Origin: Rikenellaceae bacterium | GTDB lineage: Bacteria; Bacteroidota; Bacteroidia; Bacteroidales; UBA932 | Direction: 5' to 3' | Length of the DNA: 41,429 nucleotides | Assembly: GCA_900767375.1 (NCBI GenBank) | Contig: CAAFYX010000024.1 | Location: forward strand, 1 to 41,429 | In this document: positions 25,836 to 33,405 of the stretch, in pieces | Numbering within the stretch: position 1 is the stretch's first letter | How the letters are laid out: each line of letters starts with the position of its first letter | Translations under genes and position numbers: made by a program | Notes under the pieces: model-generated | What the model was told of the DNA's origin: nothing | The model's input: the letters and a program-made list of their open reading frames with translations, nothing else | Databases searched by the model: none

Positions 25836-27128
25836 ATGAAAAGATTTACGATCTTGGTCATTTTGATGTCCTGCCTTTTCTCCTGCACTCAGAAGGAACT
25901 TCCATTGGTTTATGATTCAGAGAACACAGGGGCCGGTATGGAGGCGCCGTCCATGCCTTCGCTGGATGAGCTTCCTGTCGTAAGCTCCCTCCCTGACCCT
26001 CTCATGTGGTCCGACGGCAGCGGGCGCGTAAAGAGATTCTCCGACTGGGAGAAGCGCCGCAACGAAATAATGGCGGAACTCCAGCACTATGAAGTGGGAG
26101 TCAAGCCTGCGACGTCCAAGGATTGCGTCAGTGCAGAGATACTTCCGTACAGGGAGAAGAGCGAGGAGGAGATAGCGGCGTTCTTCAGCCGTTTCCCGGC
26201 TGGATTCCCGCTTCCTCCTATGGATAAGGACGTTGACACCCTTCTGGTGACAGTCAGGGTCAACGGCGAGTCGCTGCAGATACATTGTCCGGTCATACTC
26301 CCGGAGGGCGACGGGCCTTTCCCTGCCATCATCGGCATTGGACAGGGCTCCGGCAGCCTTCCCCGCGAGATATTCACTTCCAGGAACATAGCTATGGTGG
26401 CGTTCCCGTTCTCCGAGGTCATGGCACATCAGCAGAACAGGGGACAGGAACCGATAAACAGGCTTTATCCCGAGCTGGTGGAGATGGGCGCTTATGCGGC
26501 TTGGCCTTGGGGCGTGAGCCGCGTGATAGACGCTCTCGAGATCCTCGGACCTGAGGTCACAAAGATAGATACACGCCATCTGGCCGTCTCCGGATGCTCA
26601 TTCGCTGGCAAGATGGCTCTCTGGGCAGGTGCTTTCGATGAGCGCATCAGGCTTACGGTCGCCCAGGAACCGGGCGGCGGCGGAGCTGCCGCATGGCGCG
26701 TGTCCGAGACTCTGGGCTATGTGGAGACTCTCGGCCGTACCGACTATCACTGGTTCAAGGAGAGCATGCGCCAGTTCTCGGAGGAGAACACTGCGCGCCT
26801 GCCGTTCGACCATCACGAGCTTTGCGCGATGGTGTTCCCGCGTGCGCTTCTGGTATTCGGAAACACGGATTACGAGTGGCTTGCAGACGAGGCCGGCTAT
26901 GTCTCCTGCATGGCTGCACGCAAGGTATGGGAGTACTTCGGGGTAGCCGACAGGATGGGATTCTCCATCCAGGGAGGCCATGGTCATTGCCAGCTCCCGA
27001 AAGAGCAGTATCCTGAGCTTGAGGCTTTCGTGGACAGGTTCCTGCTGGACAAGGAGGATGTGAACACTACGGTGATGACTGCTCCTATGTTCGAGGGGGT
27101 CGATCTTGAAAAGTGGATCAATTGGTAA
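25836..27128 (+). CDS. CE15-like glucuronoyl esterase lipoprotein
   Basis: Alpha/beta hydrolase resembling carbohydrate esterase family 15, which cleaves esters between 4-O-methylglucuronate of xylan and lignin alcohols. The 430-residue product has a lipobox ending at Cys17, the nucleophile motif GCSFAGK at 253-259 (Ser255), QEPGGGGAAAWR from 277, the LPFDHHELCAM and GNTDYEWL blocks of the family, and a catalytic His in GGHGHC at 380-385. CE15 enzymes normally read GCSRxGK; here Phe256 replaces the Arg that supports the oxyanion, so activity or substrate may differ. It starts a plus-strand unit with uronic acid nucleotide-sugar genes 4 nt downstream. Confidence 0.85.
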   Translation: MKRFTILVILMSCLFSCTQKELPLVYDSENTGAGMEAPSMPSLDELPVVSSLPDPLMWSDGSGRVKRFSDWEKRRNEIMAELQHYEVGVKPATSKDCVSAEILPYREKSEEEIAAFFSRFPAGFPLPPMDKDVDTLLVTVRVNGESLQIHCPVILPEGDGPFPAIIGIGQGSGSLPREIFTSRNIAMVAFPFSEVMAHQQNRGQEPINRLYPELVEMGAYAAWPWGVSRVIDALEILGPEVTKIDTRHLAVSGCSFAGKMALWAGAFDERIRLTVAQEPGGGGAAAWRVSETLGYVETLGRTDYHWFKESMRQFSEENTARLPFDHHELCAMVFPRALLVFGNTDYEWLADEAGYVSCMAARKVWEYFGVADRMGFSIQGGHGHCQLPKEQYPELEAFVDRFLLDKEDVNTTVMTAPMFEGVDLEKWINW

Positions 27129-27132
27129 AACT

Positions 27133-28119
27133 ATGAAAATTCTTGTAACCGGAGCCGCCGGATTCATCGGGTCCAAGCTGATGTGCCGGCTGGCGGAGAG
27201 AGGGGATGAGGTGGTCGGAATCGATAACCTGAACAATTACTATGATGTGCGCCTTAAACTTGGGCGCATAGAAGAATTCTGCAAGGGGGAGCGCAGGCGT
27301 TTTCTGAAAATGGACATTTCCGACAAGGAAAGCCTCGATGCCCTTTTTGCGGCGGAGGGGTTCGACGCAGTCGTGAACCTCGCCGCGCAGGCGGGCGTAA
27401 GATACTCCATCACAAATCCATACGCTTACCTGCAGAGCAATATGACAGGCTTCCTTAACATTCTGGAAGCATGCCGTTCTAATCCGGTCAAGCATCTTGT
27501 CTTTGCTTCATCAAGCTCTGTTTATGGCCTTAATGCGAAGGTCCCGTACTCCGAGGATGACAAGGTGGACAACCCGGTAAGCCTGTATGCGGCTTCGAAG
27601 AAATCGAACGAGCTGATGGCCCACGCATATGCGAAACTCTACGGTTTCCCTTGCACAGGACTGCGTTTCTTTACCGTTTATGGCCCATGGGGACGTCCGG
27701 ACATGGCTCCGATGCTCTTCGTTTCTGCCATAACCAGGGGCGAGCCGATAAAGGTGTTCAACGGCGGTGACATGATAAGGGATTTCACTTACATAGATGA
27801 TATAGTGGAGGGCACCATCCGCACCCTCGACAGCGTTCCGCAGGCGGAGAGCTGTCCTAACGGTGTGCCGTACAGGATATACAACATCGGATGTTCCCAT
27901 CCGGTGAGGCTGATGGACTTCATATCGGAGATGGAGCAGGCCGTCGGCAGGCCTGCGGAAAAGATTTTCCTGCCCATGCAGGCGGGTGATGTCTATCAGA
28001 CCAATGCCGACACTTCCCGCCTGGAGCGCGAGGTAGGCTACAAGCCAGGTGTCCAGCTGCATGACGGAATCGCAAGATTTATTGAATGGTACAAATCCGA
28101 CAAAAACCCTCTCAAATAA
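27133..28119 (+). CDS. UDP-glucuronate 4-epimerase
   Basis: Interconverts UDP-glucuronate and UDP-galacturonate through a tightly bound NAD. The 328-residue extended short-chain dehydrogenase has GAAGFIGSKL at the N-terminus, the segment NLNNYYDVRLK, AAQAGVRYSI (typical of this epimerase rather than GalE), SSSSVYG, the catalytic YAASKKSNE, and TVYGPWGRPDMA. The ATG at 27133 was chosen because the Rossmann motif begins directly after it; an upstream ATG at 27106 would lie inside the esterase gene. Its stop overlaps the kinase start (TAATG). Neighbours suggest a role in uronic acid salvage or surface glycan supply. Confidence 0.93.
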   Translation: MKILVTGAAGFIGSKLMCRLAERGDEVVGIDNLNNYYDVRLKLGRIEEFCKGERRRFLKMDISDKESLDALFAAEGFDAVVNLAAQAGVRYSITNPYAYLQSNMTGFLNILEACRSNPVKHLVFASSSSVYGLNAKVPYSEDDKVDNPVSLYAASKKSNELMAHAYAKLYGFPCTGLRFFTVYGPWGRPDMAPMLFVSAITRGEPIKVFNGGDMIRDFTYIDDIVEGTIRTLDSVPQAESCPNGVPYRIYNIGCSHPVRLMDFISEMEQAVGRPAEKIFLPMQAGDVYQTNADTSRLEREVGYKPGVQLHDGIARFIEWYKSDKNPLK

Positions 28120-29291
28120 TGACCTGTCAGGAGAAGTTCGAAGAAATATACCGCAAGAGCCCGGACGGGATTTCATTCTGTCCATATCGCATATGCCCTA
28201 TCGGAGCCCACAGCGACCATAACCACGGCAAGATTACGGGCCTTGCCATAGACAAGGGCATCAGCATCGCCTGGTCGCCTAAGCACAACGGCGTCATCGA
28301 GCTGGCCTCCCTTCAGTTCGACAAGCGCGCCCAGTTCCATATCCGGGGCGTTCCCGAGGTGCGTCAGAATGACTGGGCGGACTATCTCCGTGGAGCTACT
28401 ATAGCCCTGTCGCGCGAATACACCCTTTCCACCGGTCTTTGTGGCGTGATCGAGGGCAGCCTGCCTATCGGAGGCCTGTCCTCGTCGGCCGCAGTGACCA
28501 TTTCCTATCTTTCCGCCCTCTGTGCGGTAAACGGCATCCATCTCGAGCCGCAGGAGATGATAGCCTTCGCCATGGATGCGGAGAACAGCTATGTGGGGGT
28601 GAGCAGCGGAAAGCTTGACCAGAGCTGTGAGATCTATTCGAAGAAAGGCCATCTTCTATACCTTGATACTCAGGATGATTCGTTCGAGCTGATTCCTGAA
28701 GCCCCATCGATGCCGGACTATGAGATAGCGATATTCTTCAGCGGGGTGGAGCGCACCCTGGCCGGATCCAAGTTCAATATGAGGGTGGACGAGTGCAAGA
28801 GCGCCGCCTATGCCCTTAAGGCGTACTCCGGGATGGAGTACGGCAAGTTCCGCGAGACATACCTCCGGGATGTCCCGCGGGATGTGTACGATGAGTTCGG
28901 CTCCCGCCTTCCCGATACGTGGCGCAAGCGGGCCGAACACTGGTATTCCGAATATGAACGGGTGCAGAAGGGCGCGGAGGCCTGGCGCAGGGGCGACCTT
29001 GTGGAGTACGGCCGTCTGAGCTTCGAGTCCGGCCACTCCTCCATATACAACTGGGAGACCGGCTCGCCCGAGCTCAAAGCCCTCTATGAAATAATGACCC
29101 GCACGGAAGGCATCTATGGAGGACGGTTCAGCGGAGCCGGCTTCAAGGGCTGCTGTATGGCGCTCATCGACCCTGCCCACCGGGAGGACATACTCCGGAC
29201 AATGGAAAACGAGTATCTCAAGCAGTTCCCCGAGCAGAGGGGACGCTACGGCTCATATATCTGCCATTCCGCCGATGGCGTAATCCTATAG
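28119..29291 (+). CDS. GHMP sugar kinase resembling galacturonokinase
   Basis: A 390-residue GHMP kinase of the galactokinase group. The sugar-binding motif reads PYRICPIGAHSDHN at residues 22-35, whereas galactokinases read GRxNLIGEHTDYN: the substrate-contacting Glu is Ala and Tyr is His. From memory, plant galacturonokinase has the same PYRICPxGAHxDH pattern, and the later blocks NMRVDECKSAA, KRAEHWYSE and FSGAGFKGCC also match it. The ATP-binding motif PIGGLSSSAA (116-125) is intact, so the enzyme should be active. Translation is coupled to the UDP-glucuronate 4-epimerase by TAATG, and a nucleotidyltransferase follows by 3 nt, so GalA or GlcA is a more likely substrate than galactose. Confidence 0.85.
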   Translation: MTCQEKFEEIYRKSPDGISFCPYRICPIGAHSDHNHGKITGLAIDKGISIAWSPKHNGVIELASLQFDKRAQFHIRGVPEVRQNDWADYLRGATIALSREYTLSTGLCGVIEGSLPIGGLSSSAAVTISYLSALCAVNGIHLEPQEMIAFAMDAENSYVGVSSGKLDQSCEIYSKKGHLLYLDTQDDSFELIPEAPSMPDYEIAIFFSGVERTLAGSKFNMRVDECKSAAYALKAYSGMEYGKFRETYLRDVPRDVYDEFGSRLPDTWRKRAEHWYSEYERVQKGAEAWRRGDLVEYGRLSFESGHSSIYNWETGSPELKALYEIMTRTEGIYGGRFSGAGFKGCCMALIDPAHREDILRTMENEYLKQFPEQRGRYGSYICHSADGVIL

Positions 29292-29294
29292 CAC

Positions 29295-30038
29295 ATGAAA
29301 TGTCTGATATTGGCTGCCGGATATGCCACCAGGCTGTATCCGCTGACGGAAAACTTCCCGAAACCTCTGCTGAAAGTCGGAGGCAGGGCCATCCTCGACT
29401 ATCTGGTGGACGACATCGCCTCCGCCGGGCTTGTCGATGAATTCATAGTCATATCGAACCACAAGTTCGCCGGCCATTTCCGTGAATGGGCCGCTGCTTC
29501 AGCTGCGCCCATCACGGTGCTGGATGACGGGACTTCTACCAACGAAACCCGCCTCGGCGCCGTGAAGGACATCCAGTTCGCCATCGATGCTCTGGGGATC
29601 GACGATGACCTCCTGGTCATAGCCGGGGACAATCTCCTCGACTTCAGCCTTCGTGATTTCATCGGATATGCTGCTGAAAAGGGCACGTCCTGCATTATGC
29701 GTTATTTCGAAAATGATGAAGCACGCCTCCACAAGTGCGGGATAGTCGAGATTGATGAAAACGACCTCATCCTCGGTATGGAGGAGAAGCCTTCGGAGCC
29801 CAAGTCTCACTGGTGCTGCCCTCCGTTCTATTTCTATGTCCGCGAGGATGCACGCAGGGTGGCGGAAGGGATCGGCTCCGGCTGCGGAATCGACGCTCCT
29901 GGCAGCTTCATCGCCTGGCTGAGCGGCCGTGTCCCTGTGCACGCAATGGAAATGCCGGGTCACCGTTTCGACATCGGTGACCTGGCCAGTTATAACCGCG
30001 TGTGCGAACTGTGGGAACGGGGCGGGGAAGGCGCATAG
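29295..30038 (+). CDS. Sugar-1-phosphate nucleotidyltransferase
   Basis: A 247-residue protein of the RmlA/GlmU-like nucleotidyltransferase superfamily. The nucleotide loop reads LAAGYATRLYPLT at residues 5-17, followed by NFPKPLLKVGGRAI, the metal-binding AGDNLLDF near 110, MEEKP near 156, and a short C-terminus ending with HRFDIGDLASY. It lacks a hexapeptide-repeat domain, so it is only a transferase. It lies 3 nt after the uronate-kinase-like gene, and most likely turns that kinase's sugar-1-phosphate into the nucleotide sugar used by the epimerase. The nucleotide and sugar cannot be read from sequence. Confidence 0.88.
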   Translation: MKCLILAAGYATRLYPLTENFPKPLLKVGGRAILDYLVDDIASAGLVDEFIVISNHKFAGHFREWAAASAAPITVLDDGTSTNETRLGAVKDIQFAIDALGIDDDLLVIAGDNLLDFSLRDFIGYAAEKGTSCIMRYFENDEARLHKCGIVEIDENDLILGMEEKPSEPKSHWCCPPFYFYVREDARRVAEGIGSGCGIDAPGSFIAWLSGRVPVHAMEMPGHRFDIGDLASYNRVCELWERGGEGA

Positions 30039-30047
30039 CCTCATTTT

Positions 30048-30078
30048 TTTCTTTATTCCCAACTTATTCCTACTTTTG
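30048..30078 (+). promoter_or_regulatory. Promoter of the upxY-like/clpPX unit
   Basis: TTTC (30048-30051), 19 nt, TACTTTTG (30071-30078): -7 box perfect, one mismatch in -33. It starts transcription near 30085, about 16 nt before the ATG at 30101. No other promoter is visible before clpP. Confidence 0.6.
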
Positions 30079-30100
30079 TACTGACATCGGCTGATAGAAA

Positions 30101-30568
30101 ATGACTGAGGACAACGCAACGCACTGGTACGTCGCTTTCTGCCGGAACGGCCAGTGGACAAGGATACAAAGGCGTCTCGCTGAGATGAACGTCGAATGCT
30201 TCATCCCTGAAGTGTACCGCACCCTTGTATTCATCCGCACCAGCAAGCAGCTGGCCCTTTCCCTCGTCAATTCCGGTGAGGTCAATGTCAAATACATGAT
30301 AGACAGCCTCAGCCATTCCTTGATGGTCGTTCCTGACAAGCAGATGGACGACTTCAGAAAAGTGCTGGACTGCTCGCCGGAGGCGGAGTGCCTGACCCGG
30401 ATCCCGTTCACCACCGGCGGACGTGTCCGCGTGGTGAAGGGGCCTTTGAGCGGTGTAGAGGGTGAGGTCGTGGAGGCCGGGGAAGGCCTTTTCCTGCTTG
30501 TCAAGGTTTGCTCCCTCCTCTGCGCGAAAGTGGAGATACCGAAAAGCTGTCTTGTAGCATTGCCATAA
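30101..30568 (+). CDS. UpxY-family transcription antiterminator (NusG-like)
   Basis: Specialised NusG paralogue that loads on RNA polymerase and lets it read through a defined operon; known members are first genes of Bacteroides capsule operons. The 155-residue product has the NGN domain start HWYVAFCRNGQWTRIQRRL (residues 8-26), FIPEVYRTLVFIRTS, and a C-terminal KOW motif GGRVRVVKGPLSGVEGEV at about 107-124. Here it is followed 14 nt later by clpP and clpX, not by glycan genes, which is unusual. The upstream sugar cassette is on the same strand but separated by a promoter. Confidence 0.88.
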   Translation: MTEDNATHWYVAFCRNGQWTRIQRRLAEMNVECFIPEVYRTLVFIRTSKQLALSLVNSGEVNVKYMIDSLSHSLMVVPDKQMDDFRKVLDCSPEAECLTRIPFTTGGRVRVVKGPLSGVEGEVVEAGEGLFLLVKVCSLLCAKVEIPKSCLVALP

Positions 30569-30582
30569 AGTGATAAATAAAT

Positions 30583-31272
30583 ATGAATGAATTTGAGAAA
30601 TATGCAGGCCTTGAGCGTGGAATCAGCTCAATGACACTCCATAGGTATGAGTCCGCAGTATCACGCCTCGGTGCCGTGACCGACTCCTACATCAACCCTA
30701 CAATCATCGAGGAGCGCAAGCTCAATGTCGCCTCCATGGACGTATTCAGCCGTCTGATGATGGACAGGATCATCTTCCTGGGCGTTCCTATCGACGACGA
30801 CGTGGCCAATATCATCCAGGCCCAGCTCCTGTTCCTCGCCTCCACCGACCCGTCCGCCGACATCTCGCTTTACCTGAACACTCCGGGCGGACAGGTTTCC
30901 AGCGGCCTGGGCATCTATGACACGATGCAGCTCGTTGAGCCTGACGTCGCCACCATCTGTACTGGAATGGCAGCCTCGATGGGATCGGTGCTTCTCTGTG
31001 CTGGCGAAAAGGGCAAGCGCTCTGCTCTGCCACACTCCAAGGTCCTTATCCATCAGCCTCTCGGAGGCGCAAAGGGCCAGGCCAGCGACATCCTCATCGC
31101 TGCCAAGGAGATCGAAAAGACCCGCGAGGAACTTATCTCAATAATCGCCGAGCACAGCGGCCAGCCTTATGAGAAGGTCTTCGCCGATGCCGACCGCGAT
31201 TTCTGGATGACAGCGCAGGAAGCCAAGGACTACGGAATGGTAGATGCCATCCTCACCAAAAAGAAGAAATAG
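30583..31272 (+). CDS. clpP: ATP-dependent Clp protease proteolytic subunit
   Basis: Serine protease that forms a tetradecameric barrel and degrades substrates unfolded by ClpX. The 229-residue protein has the catalytic Ser132 in MAASMGS, His157 in HSKVLIHQP, and the acid in the DADRDFW block near 202-206. The segment NTPGGQVSSGLGIYDTM (99-115) is the oxyanion and dimer-handle region. An N-terminal extension of about 25 residues resembles a propeptide. No promoter is visible in the 14-nt gap after the UpxY-like gene; clpX follows after 2 nt. Confidence 0.97.
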   Translation: MNEFEKYAGLERGISSMTLHRYESAVSRLGAVTDSYINPTIIEERKLNVASMDVFSRLMMDRIIFLGVPIDDDVANIIQAQLLFLASTDPSADISLYLNTPGGQVSSGLGIYDTMQLVEPDVATICTGMAASMGSVLLCAGEKGKRSALPHSKVLIHQPLGGAKGQASDILIAAKEIEKTREELISIIAEHSGQPYEKVFADADRDFWMTAQEAKDYGMVDAILTKKKK

Positions 31273-31274
31273 CA

Positions 31275-32495
31275 ATGCCAAAGAACGATAAGAGACAATG
31301 CTGCTTCTGCGGCCGCAGCGAGGACGAAGTCTCCCTGCTGCTCAGCGGAATGACCGGCTATATATGCAGCGACTGCGTGAAGATCGCTGGCGACTACCTG
31401 CGCGAACTCGAGCAGGAGGCTCAGGAATCCGAAGGTGCCATCGAAATCGATGAACTCCAGAAGCCGAAGGCTATCAAGGAGTTCCTCGACCAGTACGTCA
31501 TCGGCCAGGACAGGGCCAAGAAACTCCTCGCCGTCGCAGTCTACAACCACTACAAGCGCATCAACCACAACCTCGTCGAAAAGCCCGACGACGGAGTGGA
31601 ACTGGAGAAGTCCAATATCCTTATGGTCGGTCCTACCGGAACGGGAAAGACCTTGATGGCCAAGACTATAGCGCGTATGCTCAATGTCCCGTTCACCATC
31701 GTGGACGCTACTGTCCTCACCGAGGCAGGCTACGTCGGTGAGGACGTCGAAAGCATCCTCACCAGGCTTCTACAGGAGTCTGACTACGATGTCGCCAAGG
31801 CTGAGCGCGGAATCGTCTTCATCGACGAGATCGACAAGGTCGCCCGCAAGAGCGACAACCCTTCCATCACCCGCGACGTATCCGGCGAAGGAGTCCAGCA
31901 GGCCATGCTGAAACTCCTCGAGGGCAATGTGGTCAATGTCCCGCCGAAGGGCGGGCGCAAGCATCCCGAGCAGGAGTTTGTGCATGTCAATACCCAGAAC
32001 ATCCTCTTCATCTGCGGCGGCGCGTTCGAGGGGATCGAGCGCCGCATCGCCCAGCGCCTGAACACCCAGGTCATCGGTTTCGGCGCCCAGGACAAGCAGA
32101 AGATCGACAAGGACAATCTTCTCCAGTATGTCGATGCCCAGGATCTCCGCGGCTACGGCCTCATCCCGGAGATCATCGGCCGTCTTCCGGTCATAACCTA
32201 CCTGGACCCTCTCGACCGCGATGCACTCAAGCGCATCCTTACGGAGCCGAAGAACGCCATCCTGAAGCAGTACGAGAAGATATTCGAGCTTGACGGAATG
32301 AAGCTCGTCATCGACCCTGAGGTGCTTGACCTCATAGTCGACACTTCCATCAAGAACAAACTCGGTGCGCGCGGCCTCCGCTCCATCTGCGAGCAGATAA
32401 TGAACGATGCGATGTACGACGCCCCTTCCTCAAAGAAGAAGTCGTTCCATCTCACCGCGGCCTACGCCCGGGAGAAGCTTGCAAACAGCCTATAG
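31275..32495 (+). CDS. clpX: ATP-dependent Clp protease ATP-binding subunit ClpX
   Basis: AAA+ unfoldase that recognises tagged proteins and feeds them to ClpP. The 406-residue product has the N-terminal zinc-binding domain (Cys9, Cys12, Cys31, Cys34), Walker A GPTGTGKT at 119-126, Walker B IVFIDEID at about 180-187, and the ClpP-binding IGF-type loop (VIGFGAQDKQ) around residue 258. Start lies 2 nt after clpP stop. Trigger factor (tig), which often precedes clpP in Bacteroidota, is absent here. A recombinase remnant follows on the other strand. Confidence 0.98.
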   Translation: MPKNDKRQCCFCGRSEDEVSLLLSGMTGYICSDCVKIAGDYLRELEQEAQESEGAIEIDELQKPKAIKEFLDQYVIGQDRAKKLLAVAVYNHYKRINHNLVEKPDDGVELEKSNILMVGPTGTGKTLMAKTIARMLNVPFTIVDATVLTEAGYVGEDVESILTRLLQESDYDVAKAERGIVFIDEIDKVARKSDNPSITRDVSGEGVQQAMLKLLEGNVVNVPPKGGRKHPEQEFVHVNTQNILFICGGAFEGIERRIAQRLNTQVIGFGAQDKQKIDKDNLLQYVDAQDLRGYGLIPEIIGRLPVITYLDPLDRDALKRILTEPKNAILKQYEKIFELDGMKLVIDPEVLDLIVDTSIKNKLGARGLRSICEQIMNDAMYDAPSSKKKSFHLTAAYAREKLANSL

Positions 32496-32513
32496 GCGAG
32501 AAACAATACAGCA

Positions 32514-32792
32514 CTATTTCTTGTTATCACTCAGGAACCTGCCCATGGTTCCTCTGGATACGCCGTATATTGTACTTAACTGGCTGATGGTCACCCCTGA
32601 GGCTCGCTGCCTCAGCAGCTCGCTCTTCATGGCCTTCAGAACCAGCATCTTCGGACTGTCCCCCGGTTTCCTTCCGAGTGGCATGCCATGTCCTTTCCTC
32701 ATTGCGAGGGCTTCCTTGGTCCTTACCTTCTTGACAGCCAGGATGGGTGGTGGGAAGAATAACCAGCCAGTTTCCACGAAACCTTCGGGCAT
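32514..32792 (-). pseudogene. Serine recombinase C-terminal remnant
   Basis: The 92-codon frame ends like the C-terminus of a resolvase/invertase: TKEALAMRKGHGMPLGRKPG (residues 25-44) matches the E-helix end and LGRPKG linker of serine recombinases, and ISQLSTIYGVSRGTMGRFL (69-87) matches their DNA-binding helix-turn-helix. The catalytic domain with its Ser and Arg residues is missing, and the first 24 residues match nothing I know. It is probably a decayed remnant, although a free HTH protein is possible. It lies between clpX (convergent, 18 nt) and the palindromes at 32822-32953. Confidence 0.6.
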
Positions 32793-32821
32793 TTCTCGAA
32801 GGTTATGGGTCTGGTGTGCTA

Positions 32822-32953
32822 ACGTTTTGGGCTAGGTCTACCTTGCTGCATAGGGACCTAGCCCGATACAGAAACGTAAGGTGCTGATATTTAGATGCTT
32901 GGAAAAATAAGGTGGGCTAGGTACCCCACCATCGGGGTGTATCTAGCCCAAAA
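32822..32953. repeat. Paired 36-bp GGGCTAG palindromes
   Basis: Two units, 32829-32864 and 32914-32949, each begin GGGCTAG and end CTAGCCC with 22 nt between, but their inner sequences differ. Unit 1 has a perfect 10-bp stem (GGGCTAGGTC/GACCTAGCCC), wrapped by ACGTTT (32822-32827) and AAACGT (32872-32877). Unit 2 pairs over about 14 bp with one bulge and a G-T pair. The outer ends of the pair form a perfect 11-bp inverted repeat TTTTGGGCTAG (32825-32835) and CTAGCCCAAAA (32943-32953). No U-tract follows, so a simple terminator is unlikely. The rest of the 292-nt interval 32793-33084 contains only the direct repeat and promoter listed next. Confidence 0.8.
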
Positions 32954-33000
32954 TTGTAGTGGTCTGTTCCGATTTGCCACATTCAGTGGCATAGATTTAT

Positions 33001-33036
33001 CTACCAGTAGAAGTGGAAGAGGGCGATGGATTCCAT
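33001..33036. repeat. Left direct repeat flanking the toxin-antitoxin pair
   Basis: A 36-bp copy, 33 of 36 identical, of 33858-33893. On the minus strand it would read MESIALFHFYW-stop, the end of the neighbouring dipeptidase with two residues changed. It looks like a displaced gene end, as left by integration at a 3' end. Confidence 0.8.
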
Positions 33037-33067
33037 TTTGTTTCTTCCAGTATTTGTTATATATTTG
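33037..33067 (+). promoter_or_regulatory. Promoter of the toxin-antitoxin operon
   Basis: TTTG (33037-33040), 19 nt, TATATTTG (33060-33067), a perfect Bacteroidota promoter. Its first base follows directly on the left direct repeat. Transcription near 33074 leaves an 11-nt leader before the ATG at 33085 and rules out the upstream in-frame GTG at 33013. Confidence 0.8.
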
Positions 33068-33084
33068 TGAAAAAGTTATACATT

Positions 33085-33405
33085 ATGCTTGCCAGTACGA
33101 CCAAAACAAGCCGATCAACTCTCAAGACGAGCCAGACAGCCTTCAGGTTCAGACCTGAGCTCCTGGAGCGGTTGAAGAACCGCGCGAGGCTCGAGAAGAA
33201 GAGTCTGAACAGTTATGTCGAGGAGGTCCTCGAGAAGGACCTTGAGAGCACTGACCGCTATGAGGCCATCATTCTTGATCTCGGGAAACTCAAGATGCCG
33301 GAAAAGGTCTCTCCTGAGATTGAGGCCATCTCGCGTTTCAAGATAGAGTTTACAGAGGAAGAAATCGCTGCCGATGAGAGGCTCGCCTATCTTTTGAGCA
33401 AATGA
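33085..33405 (+). CDS. Ribbon-helix-helix antitoxin (VapB-like)
   Basis: A 106-residue protein whose first part, TAFRFRPELLERLKNRARLEKKSLNSYVEEVLEKDLE (residues about 17-53, in the strand-helix-helix order), is a ribbon-helix-helix DNA-binding domain. The acidic remainder (SRFKIEFTEEEIAADERLAYLLSK) would wrap around and block the toxin. It overlaps the PIN toxin by 4 nt (ATGA), the usual order of antitoxin first. Proteins of this type repress their own promoter, here at 33037-33067. The ATG at 33085 is chosen from the promoter position. Confidence 0.85.
   Translation: MLASTTKTSRSTLKTSQTAFRFRPELLERLKNRARLEKKSLNSYVEEVLEKDLESTDRYEAIILDLGKLKMPEKVSPEIEAISRFKIEFTEEEIAADERLAYLLSK

Noticed and set aside
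32822..32953. Integron attC site or integron cassette around the toxin-antitoxin pair
   Set aside because: Cassette-like size and toxin-antitoxin content are suggestive, but the palindromes lack the RYYYAAC and GTTRRRY core boxes, lie outside the repeat-flanked interval, and no integrase is present.
33013..33084. Longer antitoxin starting at GTG 33013
   Set aside because: That start lies within the direct repeat and upstream of the predicted transcription start at about 33074; ATG 33085 fits both promoter and domain.
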